Shown: one piece after another, positions 42,637 to 50,882 of the stretch
Numbering within the stretch: position 1 is the first letter of the stretch
How the letters are laid out: every line of letters begins with the position of its first letter
From: Streptomyces netropsis
GTDB taxonomy: Bacteria; Actinomycetota; Actinomycetes; Streptomycetales; Streptomycetaceae
Length of the DNA stretch: 64,000 nucleotides
Assembly: GCF_014203545.1 (NCBI RefSeq)
Contig: NZ_JACHJG010000015.1
Span: 1 to 64,000 of the forward strand
Direction of reading: 5' to 3'
The notes under the pieces: model-generated
The model's input: the letters and a program-made list of their open reading frames with translations, nothing else
Told to the model about the DNA's origin: nothing
The model's database searches: none
Position numbers and translations under genes: made by a program

Positions 42637-43881
42637 CTAGTGGCGGCCCAGCCGGGCGGGCAGGGCGCGGTGGCCGTTGGAGATGAAGGACTCCACGGGG
42701 CTCAGCTCGTCGGGGGCGGCGGCGAGGGTCAGCTCGGGGAAGCGGGCGAAGAGGGCGGGCAGCGCGACGGCGGCCTCCAGCCGGGCCAGTGGGGCGCCCA
42801 GGCAGTGGTGGACGCCGTGGCCGAAGGCCAGGTGGTCCTTGTCGGCGCGGGTGAGGTCGAAGTCGTCGGCCGACGCCCCGTACAGCTGCGGGTCGCGGCC
42901 GGCCGCGGCGTAGGCGGCGATGATCGCGTCGCCCTTGCGCAGGGTGACCCCGCCGTCGAGCTCGATGTCCTCGACGGCGTAGCGCAGCGGCAGGTTGGCG
43001 ACCGGGGCCTGGAGGCGCAGTGTCTCTTCGATCACATCGTCCCAGCCGGCCTTGCCGGTGCGGACCAGCTCCAGCTGCTCGGGGTGGGTGAGCAGCGCGT
43101 GGATGGCGTTGTCGAGGAGGTTCACGGTGGTCTCGTGCCCGGCGCCGATCATCAGCAGCAGGGTGTCGACCAGCTCTTGCTCGCTCAGCCGGCTGCCGCC
43201 GGGGCCGTCCTCCTCGCGGGCGGAGATGAGGACGCTGGTCATGTCGTCGCCGGGCTTCTCGCGCTTGGCTGCGACGATCCCGCCGAGCAGTGCGTACAGC
43301 TCGGTGTAGGTGGCCGTGACCTCGGCCGGGTCGGCGGAGGTGTGGAAGATCGAGTCGACGCAGCGGCGCAGCCCCTCGCGGGTCTCGTCATCGTCCACGC
43401 CGAAAAGCTCGCAGATCACCTGGATCGGGATCGGGTAGGCGTAGCCCTCACGCAGGTCGACGATCTCGTCCGGCCCGTGGGCCGCGAGACCGTCGAGGAG
43501 GTCGGCGGTCATCTCCTCGATGCGGGGGCGCAGGGCGGCGGTGCGGCGGGCGGTGAACGCCTTGGAGACGAGGACGCGCAGCCGTTTGTGGTCGCTGCCG
43601 TAGGCGGTGAACATGTTCTGCACCGCGACCCAGGTGTACAGCGGCCAGTCCGGGGAGACCTTGCCGTCGATCCAGGTCGGCCAGTGCCGGCGCGGGTCCT
43701 TCGAGACGCGTGGGTCGGTGAGGAGTTCCTTGAGCAGCGGCCGGGTGGTCACTGCCCACGCCACCACGCCACCAGGGAGCTCCACGGCGGTCGCCGGGCC
43801 GAGGGCGCGGAGGCGGGCGGCCTCGCCGTGGATGTCGTGGCCGGCGGGGTCGATGCGGACGGGGCAGGTCTGCTGGTCCAT
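42637..43881 (-). CDS. Cytochrome P450, CYP154-like, conservon-associated
   Basis: This 414-aa protein is a complete P450: I-helix MIGAGHETTVNLL, K-helix EETLR, and heme loop LAFGHGVHHCLGAPLARLEA with Cys360. Conservons of Streptomyces often end in a CYP157/CYP154 pair, and this gene fits the second position. Substrates of CYP154 enzymes include steroids and polyketides in vitro; the natural one is unknown. The start is ATG 43881 (AGGAGAC upstream). It lies inside the 3' end of the preceding P450 frame, an unusually long 133-bp overlap. Confidence 0.92.
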   Translation of the reverse strand: MDQQTCPVRIDPAGHDIHGEAARLRALGPATAVELPGGVVAWAVTTRPLLKELLTDPRVSKDPRRHWPTWIDGKVSPDWPLYTWVAVQNMFTAYGSDHKRLRVLVSKAFTARRTAALRPRIEEMTADLLDGLAAHGPDEIVDLREGYAYPIPIQVICELFGVDDDETREGLRRCVDSIFHTSADPAEVTATYTELYALLGGIVAAKREKPGDDMTSVLISAREEDGPGGSRLSEQELVDTLLLMIGAGHETTVNLLDNAIHALLTHPEQLELVRTGKAGWDDVIEETLRLQAPVANLPLRYAVEDIELDGGVTLRKGDAIIAAYAAAGRDPQLYGASADDFDLTRADKDHLAFGHGVHHCLGAPLARLEAAVALPALFARFPELTLAAAPDELSPVESFISNGHRALPARLGRH

Positions 43882-45215
43882 CGTCGGTCTCCTGGGGGTT
43901 CGGCGGACGGGTGGACGTGCGCCCGGTCGGGGTCGGGCACCAGCAGCGGCGCTGGCGCCGCCGTGGGCACGGGAACCGGGGGGAAGCGCACGGGCAGGGC
44001 GGTGAGGGCCCGGTGGAAGGGGCCGGGTCGCCAGACGAGGCGGTCGACGGGGACGGCCAGCTCCAGGTCGGGCAGCCGGTCGAGGAGCTTCTCGACGGCG
44101 ACGGCCGCGATGAGCCGGGCGGAGTCCTTGGCGGGGCAGGTGTGCGGGCCGGCGCTCCAGGCGAGGTGGGCGCGGTTGCCGGTGCGCTGGTCGGACAGCA
44201 GCGCGGGATCGGTGTTGGCGGCGGCGAAGCTCACCACGACCGGTTCGCCCTGGTTCAGCGGTACGCCGCCGAAGTCCACGTCGTGGACGGGGTAGTGGAC
44301 GGCGTAGTTGGCCATCGGCGGGTCCAGCCAGAGGACCTCGTCGAGGGCGTCCTCGACGGGCATGCTGCCGCCGGCGAGGTCGCCGGCGAACCGGTCGTCG
44401 GAGAGCAGCAGGCGCAGCGCGTTGGCGATCAGGTTCTGCTGGGGTTCGGTGCCGGCGCCGATGAGGACCACGAGCTGGTGGATCATCTCCTCGTCGGTGA
44501 GGGCGACCGGGTGGGCGAGCAGCCAGGAGATGACGTCCGCGCCGGGCCGGGCCCGCTTGAGGGAGACGAGCCGCACCAGGGTCTCGGTGATGAGGTCGTT
44601 GGCGCGCTCGGCGTCCACGCCGTCGAAGATCCCGGAGAAGCCTTCGACGAGGCGGTCGCCGAGCTCGGGCGGGCAGCCGAAGAGCTGCTGGAAGACCAGC
44701 AGGGGCAGCACCTTGGCGTAGCCGCCGAGCAGATCGGTCTCGCCGAGCGGCGCGAACCGGTCGATGAGGGTGTCGGCGCTGCGCTCGACGTAACCGCGCA
44801 GGGCGTTGGGGTCGATCCGGCCGAGGCTGTCGGTGACCGCCTGGCGCAGCCTGCGGTGGGCGTCGCCGTCGGAGAACAGGCAGTTGGGCCGGTAGGCCAT
44901 CATCGGCACGACGGGGTTGTCCGGGGCCACCCGGCCGTCGGCGAGGGCCCGCCAGCGGCGGGCGTCCTTCGCGAAGGTCTCGGGGGTGCGGAGCACTTCG
45001 AGGGCGGCCCGGTAGTCCGTGACGAGGGTGGCGGTGGCGCCGGGCGCGAGCTCGACGGGCGCGGCCGGGCCCAGGGTGCGCAGCCGCGCGTAGACGGCGT
45101 GCGGGTCGGCGGCGAAGTCGGGCCCGTACAGCGGCTGGGGGCGCGGTGGCGGCGCCGGGGCGCGGTGCGCGGGGCAGCCCGGCGGCGGGGGGCCGGCGTC
45201 GGGGCGGTGGGTCAC
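43749..45215 (-). CDS. Cytochrome P450, CYP157-like, lacking the ExxR motif
   Basis: This 488-aa P450 has an atypical signature. The K-helix reads DEVLW at 292-296, where every normal P450 has ExxR. The heme loop is WSAGPHTCPAKDS (Cys360), not FGxGxHxCxG. Both are hallmarks of the CYP157 family of Streptomyces conservons. The I-helix GAGTEPQQ also lacks the usual acid-Thr pair. These changes question classical oxygen activation. The GTG start overlaps the cvnD stop. The C-terminal 44 or so residues overlap the next gene in another frame and look unlike P450, so a missed stop or frameshift is possible. Confidence 0.85.
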   Translation of the reverse strand: MTHRPDAGPPPPGCPAHRAPAPPPRPQPLYGPDFAADPHAVYARLRTLGPAAPVELAPGATATLVTDYRAALEVLRTPETFAKDARRWRALADGRVAPDNPVVPMMAYRPNCLFSDGDAHRRLRQAVTDSLGRIDPNALRGYVERSADTLIDRFAPLGETDLLGGYAKVLPLLVFQQLFGCPPELGDRLVEGFSGIFDGVDAERANDLITETLVRLVSLKRARPGADVISWLLAHPVALTDEEMIHQLVVLIGAGTEPQQNLIANALRLLLSDDRFAGDLAGGSMPVEDALDEVLWLDPPMANYAVHYPVHDVDFGGVPLNQGEPVVVSFAAANTDPALLSDQRTGNRAHLAWSAGPHTCPAKDSARLIAAVAVEKLLDRLPDLELAVPVDRLVWRPGPFHRALTALPVRFPPVPVPTAAPAPLLVPDPDRAHVHPSAEPPGDRRWTSRPAPSASTPPATTSTARPPASAPSARRPPWSSLVAWWRGQ

Positions 45216-45844
45216 ACATGCTCCTGGGCGGTGCTGGACAGGCGGGTCTGCCGGGTCTGGAGGTATTCCACGAGGGTGATCAGGGCCCGGGTGGAGGAGA
45301 TCCGGTCGCGTGCGTCGCAGGTGATCAGCGGGGTCTCGGGGAGCAGATCGAGGGCTTCGCGGATCTCCTCCTCGGGGTGGGCGGGGGCGCCGTCGAAGTG
45401 GTTGACGGCGACGGCGTACGGCAGGCCGTGCTCCTCCAGCAGTCCCATGACGTCGAAGGACTGCTCCAGGCGCCGGGTGTCGGCGAGGACCAGGGCGCCG
45501 AGCGCGCCGCGGGTCATGTCCTGCCAGAGCCGGGTGAAGCGCTGCTGGCCGGGGGCGCCGAAGAGATAGAGAACGAGGCTGTCGCTGAGGGTGAGCCGGC
45601 CGAAGTCCATGGCCACCGTGGTGGTGGTCTTGCCCCGGATGCCGGCCAGGTCGTCGACGAGGGCGCCGGCCTGCGTCATGGTCTCCTCGGTGCGCAGCGG
45701 CCGGATCTCCGACAGCGAGCCGACGAAGGTGGTCTTGCCCACCGCGAAGTGCCCCACGACGAGCAGCTTCGCGGCGGTCCGCACCGACTGACGAAGATAG
45801 ACGGCCCCCTCATGAGCGGTGTCAGAGGCGAGCGCGGAGTCCAT
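45212..45844 (-). CDS. cvnD: Conservon GTPase-like protein CvnD
   Basis: This 210-aa small ATP/GTP-binding protein has P-loop VVGHFAVGKTTFVGSLSE (about 29-46), a switch-like MDFGRLTL and APGQQRF (DxxG-like), and AVNHFDGAP (NKxD-like). CvnD proteins are the GTPase output of conservons, membrane-associated complexes with CvnA, B and C that resemble eukaryotic G-protein modules and control development and antibiotic production. It overlaps cvnC by 23 bp upstream and the P450 gene by 4 bp downstream, so the P450 is part of the same operon. Confidence 0.92.
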   Translation of the reverse strand: MDSALASDTAHEGAVYLRQSVRTAAKLLVVGHFAVGKTTFVGSLSEIRPLRTEETMTQAGALVDDLAGIRGKTTTTVAMDFGRLTLSDSLVLYLFGAPGQQRFTRLWQDMTRGALGALVLADTRRLEQSFDVMGLLEEHGLPYAVAVNHFDGAPAHPEEEIREALDLLPETPLITCDARDRISSTRALITLVEYLQTRQTRLSSTAQEHV

Positions 45845-46184
45845 CGAGTACCTCCTGCAAGATCTGGGCCTCGGGCAGTTGGGCCGAGGGGATGGGGGCC
45901 CGGGTACTGAGGTGGCCGCTGTCCACGAGATCGCCGAGCAGCACCTTGGTGACGCTGACGGGCAGCATCAGGTGACCGGCGATCTCGGCGACCGACAGGG
46001 CGCCGCCGAGGCAGAGTTCCATGAGCGCGCGCTTTTCGGGGCTGAGGCCGCCGATCGGCAGGTCGCCGTGCGCCATGACCAGCGTGACCAGGTCGAAGGT
46101 GTTGCGGGTCGGGTGGGCACGCCCGTCGGTGACGACGTACGGACGTACTAACCCTTTGTCGCGCCTCGGCGCCGGCGGGGTCAT
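45822..46184 (-). CDS. cvnC: Conservon DUF742 protein CvnC
   Basis: This 120-aa DUF742 protein reads LVRPYVVTDGRAHPTRNTFD, then PEKRALMELCLGGALSVAEI and PVSVTKVLLGDLVDSGHL, a winged-helix-like arrangement. CvnC binds CvnB and CvnD in the conservon complex. The start is ATG 46184, overlapping the cvnB stop (ATGA). Length and motif order are normal for the family. Confidence 0.93.
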   Translation of the reverse strand: MTPPAPRRDKGLVRPYVVTDGRAHPTRNTFDLVTLVMAHGDLPIGGLSPEKRALMELCLGGALSVAEIAGHLMLPVSVTKVLLGDLVDSGHLSTRAPIPSAQLPEAQILQEVLDGLRARL

Positions 46185-46615
46185 GCCGGGTTGCCCGGGC
46201 CCTGCCAGACACCCTGCCGGGGCGGGCTGGTCAGTTCCTTGCCGAGCCGGTCCACGAGCTTCTGCATGCGGTAGGTGACGGCTTCCATGTCGACGTGCTC
46301 GGAGGCCGAGACGGCGAGGTAGGCGCCGGGGCCGGCGGCTATGAGGAAGACGTAGCCGTGGGCGAACTCGACGAGTGTCTGCCGCCAGGGGGTCTCCTGG
46401 TGGGCCTGGTGGGTACAGAACTCGCCGGTGGAGCGGCTGATCGACTGCAGCCCGGAGAGGGCGGCGGCCTGTCGCTCCGCCTCGTCGCGGCCGATGCCCT
46501 GGGAGTGGGCGCGCAGCATGCCGTCGGCGGAGAGCAGGATCGCGTGCCGGGTCTCCGGCATCTTGACGACCTCGTCGAGCATCCAGCCGAGCTCGTTGTT
46601 CATGTGGTCGTTCAC
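46181..46615 (-). CDS. cvnB: Conservon Roadblock/LC7 protein CvnB
   Basis: This 144-aa Roadblock/LC7 protein starts MNDHMNNELGWMLDEVVKMP and continues HAILLSADGMLRAHSQGIGR and YVFLIAAGPGAYLAVSASEH. Such proteins act as dimeric regulators of small GTPases, here CvnD. The start is GTG 46615, which overlaps the cvnA stop (GTGA). The C-terminus ends in a short disordered tail. Confidence 0.93.
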   Translation of the reverse strand: MNDHMNNELGWMLDEVVKMPETRHAILLSADGMLRAHSQGIGRDEAERQAAALSGLQSISRSTGEFCTHQAHQETPWRQTLVEFAHGYVFLIAAGPGAYLAVSASEHVDMEAVTYRMQKLVDRLGKELTSPPRQGVWQGPGNPA

Positions 46616-48039
46616 GCGGGGGGTTTCCCTTCGTCGTCGGGGGTGGGGGCGCCGTGGTCGGCGGGGCCCGTGGGGCCGCCGGTCACGGGGGGATCGCAGG
46701 CGTCCCGGCCGGAGCGGGTGCCGCGGGCGAACGCGCCCATGATCCGGGCGGTCTGTTCCGCGGTGCGCTCGCTGGGGCTCTCGGCGGGCGGCGGCGCGGC
46801 CGGCCGGGGGGCCGGGGGCTGCCGGCGGCGGCGCTTGGGCAGCCCGCCGGCCGTCGAGCCGGTCACCGCGGGGGCGTCGTCGGCGAGCCGGTCCGGGTGT
46901 CCGGCGGGGAACTCCTCGGGGGCGGGGGGCCGTTCCGGGGAGCGTACGGGCGGCTGCTGCGACCTGGGCGCCCCGGTTGTGCCGCGACCGGTGCCGGTCG
47001 CCGCCGGGTGCCGGAGCGGGGTGGTGCCGGGGCCGTCGATCTCGAGGTGGGTCAGCAGGGCGCTGGGCAGGAACAGCACGGCCCGTACGCCGCCGTACGG
47101 CGAGCGGGTGTCGACGGAGACGCTGAAGCCGTAGCGCGCGGCGAGCACGCCGATGACCGGGAAGCCGAACTGCGGGGGGTCGCCGAGCCGGGAGACGTCC
47201 ACGACCCGCTGCCCGGAGAGCAGTGCGACCGCGTGCTGCACCTCCTGGCCGTCCATGCCCACGCCCGCGTCGTCGATGATGACGACGGCGCCGTTGTGCA
47301 CGGGCTGGAGGCTGACCTCGACGGTGGTGTTGGGCTGCGAGTGGCGGGCGGCGTTGTCGAGGAGTTCGGCGACGGCGAGCACCACGGGCTCCACGACCCG
47401 GCTGACGACGGCGATGTCGGCCTGGCTGTGCACCCGGACGCGGCGGTAGTCGCGGATGCGGGAGGTGGCGCCCCGGACGACGTCGGTCAGCTGGGAGGCG
47501 ACGCGCTGGCGGCCGGGCCAGGAGCCGCACAGGACGGCGATGGCCTGGGCGCGGCGCCCGAACTGGGAGTTGGCGTGGTCGATCTCCAGCAGGTCGCGCA
47601 GCACGTCGGGATTGTCGTGCCGGTCCTGCATGTCGGAGATGGCCAGCTGCTGTTCGTGCGCGAGTCCCTGGAGGGCGCGCATGGAGGCCTTGAGGGCGGC
47701 CTTGGCGGACTGGTCCGCGCGGGCCTGCGCCTTGTCGACGGCCTGGGTGAACAGCTCCAGGGCCGACTGCAGGCTCTGCGCGAACACGGTGCCGGCGAGC
47801 CGTTCGTCGAGCGGGCCGGGCAGCGGTACGGGCTGGTTCATGGTCTCCGCCACGGCGGGCAGCCGGACCCCGACCAGGTGCCGTACCTCCTCGTCACGCG
47901 CCTGCAGGCTCTCTTCCAGCTGGGCGACGCGCCTGCGCACTCCGGCGGTGATCCCGCGCTGGCGGACCAGCAGGATCAGGACGGCGGTCAACGCGACGGC
48001 CAGGCACCAGATCACCGCCTCCGGTATGTGATGTGACAT
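46612..48039 (-). CDS. cvnA: Conservon sensor histidine kinase-like protein CvnA
   Basis: The protein of about 475 aa has one N-terminal membrane helix (VIWCLAVALTAVLILLV), a coiled-coil cytosolic linker, a dimerisation-like region (LEIDHANSQFGRRAQAIAVL) and an HATPase domain with VAELLDNAARHSQPN (N box) and VIIDDAGVGMDG (G1). A Pro/Arg-rich tail of about 150 residues follows. CvnA is the sensor of the conservon. I prefer ATG 48039, with GAGGAA 5 nt upstream, over ATG 48072. No response regulator is adjacent, as expected for conservons. Confidence 0.92.
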   Translation of the reverse strand: MSHHIPEAVIWCLAVALTAVLILLVRQRGITAGVRRRVAQLEESLQARDEEVRHLVGVRLPAVAETMNQPVPLPGPLDERLAGTVFAQSLQSALELFTQAVDKAQARADQSAKAALKASMRALQGLAHEQQLAISDMQDRHDNPDVLRDLLEIDHANSQFGRRAQAIAVLCGSWPGRQRVASQLTDVVRGATSRIRDYRRVRVHSQADIAVVSRVVEPVVLAVAELLDNAARHSQPNTTVEVSLQPVHNGAVVIIDDAGVGMDGQEVQHAVALLSGQRVVDVSRLGDPPQFGFPVIGVLAARYGFSVSVDTRSPYGGVRAVLFLPSALLTHLEIDGPGTTPLRHPAATGTGRGTTGAPRSQQPPVRSPERPPAPEEFPAGHPDRLADDAPAVTGSTAGGLPKRRRRQPPAPRPAAPPPAESPSERTAEQTARIMGAFARGTRSGRDACDPPVTGGPTGPADHGAPTPDDEGKPPA

Positions 48040-48343
48040 CAATTCCTCGTGGGCGATGGACGTAAGGGGCATGTGGTCGGCCGGACAGGTCGGCGTCCTG
48101 ACGTCCCGTCCGGAAGCGGAATACGCCGATCATCCTAACCACGACGGTGACCGTGTGTCCGAACTTCATCACGAAATACGAACAGGCGTCCGCCCCTTGT
48201 CCACTCTTCCTCACGCGCTCAAGGGGCGGACGTGCGGTTATGGGCGCGGTGACGGCAGCGGCAAGACGGGCAAGAGGCAGGAATCGAGCCACGCCGCGGG
48301 AACGGAATGAGGCCTTCCAGGCGTCCGGCCGCGTGCGGCACCC
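48040..48343. other. Conservon upstream region with hairpin terminator at 48187-48232
   Basis: No gene is present. CGTCCGCCCCTTG (48187-48199) pairs perfectly with CAAGGGGCGGACG (48220-48232) across a 20-nt loop. It lies 112 bp past the stop of the FAD/NAD(P) gene and upstream of cvnA on the same strand, so it probably terminates the former. A conservon promoter should lie between it and 48039, but I see no clear consensus. Confidence 0.6.
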
Positions 48344-50332
48344 TCAGACCGTCGCGCCCGTGAGATCGGTGCCGGCGGGGGCCTGTCGCGGCGCGGAGGG
48401 CGCGTGGGCGACGGGCGGCAGGCCGAGGACCGCGCGGGCGATGGCGTCGGAGTCGCCGAGGGTCACCGAGTCCACGCCGGGCCGGATGCCGGCGGCGGTG
48501 ACCCAGTGCACCGACTCGGTCGGGACGCCGTAGGCGAACCGGCGCGGGTGAGCGTGTCCCCGGGCGTCGATCACGCGGTACGGGCGCTCGGTGACGGCCA
48601 TTCCGCCGGTCTCGTGGCCGGCGCCGGTGGCCGCGTCGACGCGGAAGGTGGTGATCTGACCGGTGTCGATCAGGTGCCGCAGCAAGGGGTCGGCGGTGCG
48701 GCGCAGATCGGGCTCGGGCAGCCGGGCCTCGATGAGCACGCCGGAGCGGATCGCGTCACCGGGGACGACGGCGGACTCGGCGACGAAGGCGGGGCCGCCG
48801 GGGCCTGCGGCGTCGATCCGTACCCGCGTGCCCGGCCCGGTGACCTCCAGGATCCCCGCCTCGATGAGGGCGGTCATCTCCTCAATGCGGGAGGCGGGCG
48901 GGCCGATGGAGAGGAAGGCGTTGAGCGGGGTGTACCAGCCGTCCAGGTCGTCGCGGTGCGAGTCGCCGTCCAGGCCGCCGTGGTCGACGGCGAGCCTGAT
49001 CTCGTTGCGCAGGTCGCGCAGGACGTCCAGGGCCGCCTTGAGCGGGCCGCTGACGTTGCCGGCACCGGCCGCCCTCACGTCCTCGGCCAGATGCCCGAGC
49101 AGCCAGCGGCGGAACTCGGCGCGGCAGGCGAACGCGCGGTCGCCGTACGGCCTGGACAGCCGTTCCCAGTCCCAGCGGTCGCCGTCGGCGATGCCGAAGG
49201 ACGTCAGCAGCGCGGCCGGGTCCGCGCCGGGCGGCAGGGCCAGATAGCGGTCGACGAACGTCTCCCGTTCCCTCTCGCGGCCCCGGGCGCCCAGCAGCGT
49301 GCCGTAGTAGACGCTCTCGACCTCGCGGGCGATCAGCGGCCACAGGTCCCTGCCGAAGCGCACCGGGCTCCCGCGCCGGGCGCGCTCCCGCAGACCGGCG
49401 ATGTGCTCGGCGGTGAGCAGCCGGGGTAAGTGGCGGCCGGCGGCTCCCTTCTCGTTCCGCCCGCGTGCGTGGTAGGGAACGCCGCGTCGGGAGAAGGCGT
49501 ACAGGCGCGGCTCGTCGCCCGAAGGCCGGTAGACCAGGCGACGGCCCTCGCGGGCGAAGGTGCCGCCGCGCCCGGCGGTGAACAACGCCATGTGGTCGAA
49601 GAAGTTCAGCCCGAGTCCGCGCAGCAGGACGGGCTCACCGGCCCCGACCCCGCTCAGGTCGAGGTCGGCGGGGTTGGCGGGGGTGACGTACCGCAGCCGG
49701 TGGCGCCGGGCCAGGGCCGCCGTCTCCGCCTCGCGGGGCGCGAGGTGCGCGGGGACGTGGCCGAGCGCCATGACGACCGCGTCCAGCCGGCTCAGCCGGG
49801 TGCCGTCCGCCAGGCGGACGCCCTGCGGGCCGTCCGGGACGCCCTCGGTGTCGGCCAGGGCGACCGCGCGCGAGCGGTGGACCACGACGGTGACGTGCCC
49901 GGGGGCGCGGGCCACGACGTACCGGAAACTGTCGCGGAGGTAGCGGCCGTAGAACGCGCGGGTGGGGTAGGAGTCCGGGCCGAGGTCACGGGCTTCGGCG
50001 AGGGTCTCGTCGTCGTGGTCGTCGGCCCGGCCGACGGCCACGAGGCGGCGCGCCCACGTGTACAGGCTCGGGCCGTGCTCGATGGGGCCCGCTATCCGCG
50101 TGCTGTCGTCCGTGTAGACGGTGATCTGCGAGGCGACGGTGTTCATCAGCAGGTGACGGGGCTGGTCGGTGCGCCAGACGGCGCCGGCGCCGGGGCCTGC
50201 GGGGTCGACGACGTGCACGGTGACGGCGGAGTGCGACGGCGCGGCGCGCTCGTTCGCGCAGAGCCGCTCCAGCACGGAGAGCCCTCGCGGCCCGGCACCG
50301 ACCACGCAGATCTCGACACGACTGCTCCTCAT
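48344..50332 (-). CDS. FAD/NAD(P)-binding oxidoreductase-like protein (NAD_binding_9 type)
   Basis: This 662-aa protein opens with a Rossmann motif EICVVGAGPRGLSVLERL and has HLLMNTVASQITVYTDD and a second nucleotide-binding-like segment AVVMALGHVPAHLAP. This is the pattern of FAD-NAD(P)-binding proteins related to amino-acid N-hydroxylases. Large central insertions and a C-terminal FAD part (GVDSVTLGDSDAIARAVLG) complete it. The substrate is unknown. The start is ATG 50332 with AGGAG 7 nt upstream. A strong promoter is visible about 190 bp upstream. It lies beside, but is not part of, the conservon operon. Confidence 0.82.
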   Translation of the reverse strand: MRSSRVEICVVGAGPRGLSVLERLCANERAAPSHSAVTVHVVDPAGPGAGAVWRTDQPRHLLMNTVASQITVYTDDSTRIAGPIEHGPSLYTWARRLVAVGRADDHDDETLAEARDLGPDSYPTRAFYGRYLRDSFRYVVARAPGHVTVVVHRSRAVALADTEGVPDGPQGVRLADGTRLSRLDAVVMALGHVPAHLAPREAETAALARRHRLRYVTPANPADLDLSGVGAGEPVLLRGLGLNFFDHMALFTAGRGGTFAREGRRLVYRPSGDEPRLYAFSRRGVPYHARGRNEKGAAGRHLPRLLTAEHIAGLRERARRGSPVRFGRDLWPLIAREVESVYYGTLLGARGRERERETFVDRYLALPPGADPAALLTSFGIADGDRWDWERLSRPYGDRAFACRAEFRRWLLGHLAEDVRAAGAGNVSGPLKAALDVLRDLRNEIRLAVDHGGLDGDSHRDDLDGWYTPLNAFLSIGPPASRIEEMTALIEAGILEVTGPGTRVRIDAAGPGGPAFVAESAVVPGDAIRSGVLIEARLPEPDLRRTADPLLRHLIDTGQITTFRVDAATGAGHETGGMAVTERPYRVIDARGHAHPRRFAYGVPTESVHWVTAAGIRPGVDSVTLGDSDAIARAVLGLPPVAHAPSAPRQAPAGTDLTGATV

Positions 50333-50344
50333 GCGGGCACTCCT

Positions 50345-50378
50345 GTTCTGGGAAGCGTTCTGGGAAGCGTTCTGGGAG
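50345..50378. repeat. Tandem 12-bp repeat in the leader of the FAD/NAD(P) gene
   Basis: GTTCTGGGAAGC is repeated at 50345-50356 and 50357-50368, with a partial third copy (GTTCTGGGAG) at 50369-50378. It begins 12 bp upstream of the start codon, inside the 5' untranslated region. It could alter translation or vary by slippage. Confidence 0.85.
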
Positions 50379-50523
50379 TTCTCTGGGGCGCGTTCTGAGA
50401 AAGGGGCATGTTCCGGCGCACGGCGCGGCGATGGGCCGTGACTGGGCGAGAGCCTGGCGCGGCTGCCGGGCGGAAGAGGGGCAGCTTCCGTTCGCGGCAC
50501 AATCTGATCGGTTCTGATTGGCG

Positions 50524-50552
50524 GATTAACGACGGATGAGCGGATCTGTCAA
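50524..50552 (-). promoter_or_regulatory. Consensus promoter for the FAD/NAD(P) gene
   Basis: Read leftward, TTGACA (50547-50552) and TTAATC (50524-50529) are separated by exactly 17 nt. This predicts a 5' leader of about 185 nt that includes the tandem 12-mers. The remaining DNA up to 50882 holds no supported gene, although a plus-strand frame is open into the first TrkA gene. Confidence 0.7.
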
Positions 50553-50882
50553 TTTCCAGCCGACTATGCCCGCGGCGTGACACGACCCGGGCGCGACCCG
50601 AGGTGGAATCCCGCCTACCGTTCGTGTCTGCCGCTCCTGTGCGAGCGCACCGGACGGGGGCTGCTCGCGGAGCGAGTCGGCACAGCGGCGCTCGACGCGC
50701 GGGGTCTTGCGGATACGGTGGTGTCATGCGTCGGCATGGCCGAAAGTGCCGGTCGGCGCGGCACGTGGAGACCGCGAGCTGTGGTCTCGTGGGCCCGTGA
50801 GCTGAACGTGAACAAAAAGGGAAGATGTGAGCAGGGTGTTGGTGCAGGTCAACGCGGTAGTCCGGAGCACGGGGGCGTCGTC

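Noticed and set aside
38938..44295. A very long plus-strand open frame of about 1785 codons
   Set aside because: It runs antisense to the TRAM methyltransferase, the permease and both P450 genes. The translation is Gly/Ala/Val/Asp/Arg-rich with no domain. It is an effect of high-GC codon bias.
42637..45219. Single 860-codon frame that could be read as a fused protein ending in a P450
   Set aside because: Only the part from 43881 onward is P450. The upstream part is an arginine/proline-rich shadow of the CYP157-like gene.
42637..48039. P450s with regulatory genes read as a biosynthetic gene cluster
   Set aside because: The order cvnA-B-C-D plus two P450s is the known conservon arrangement. 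No scaffold-building enzyme is present.
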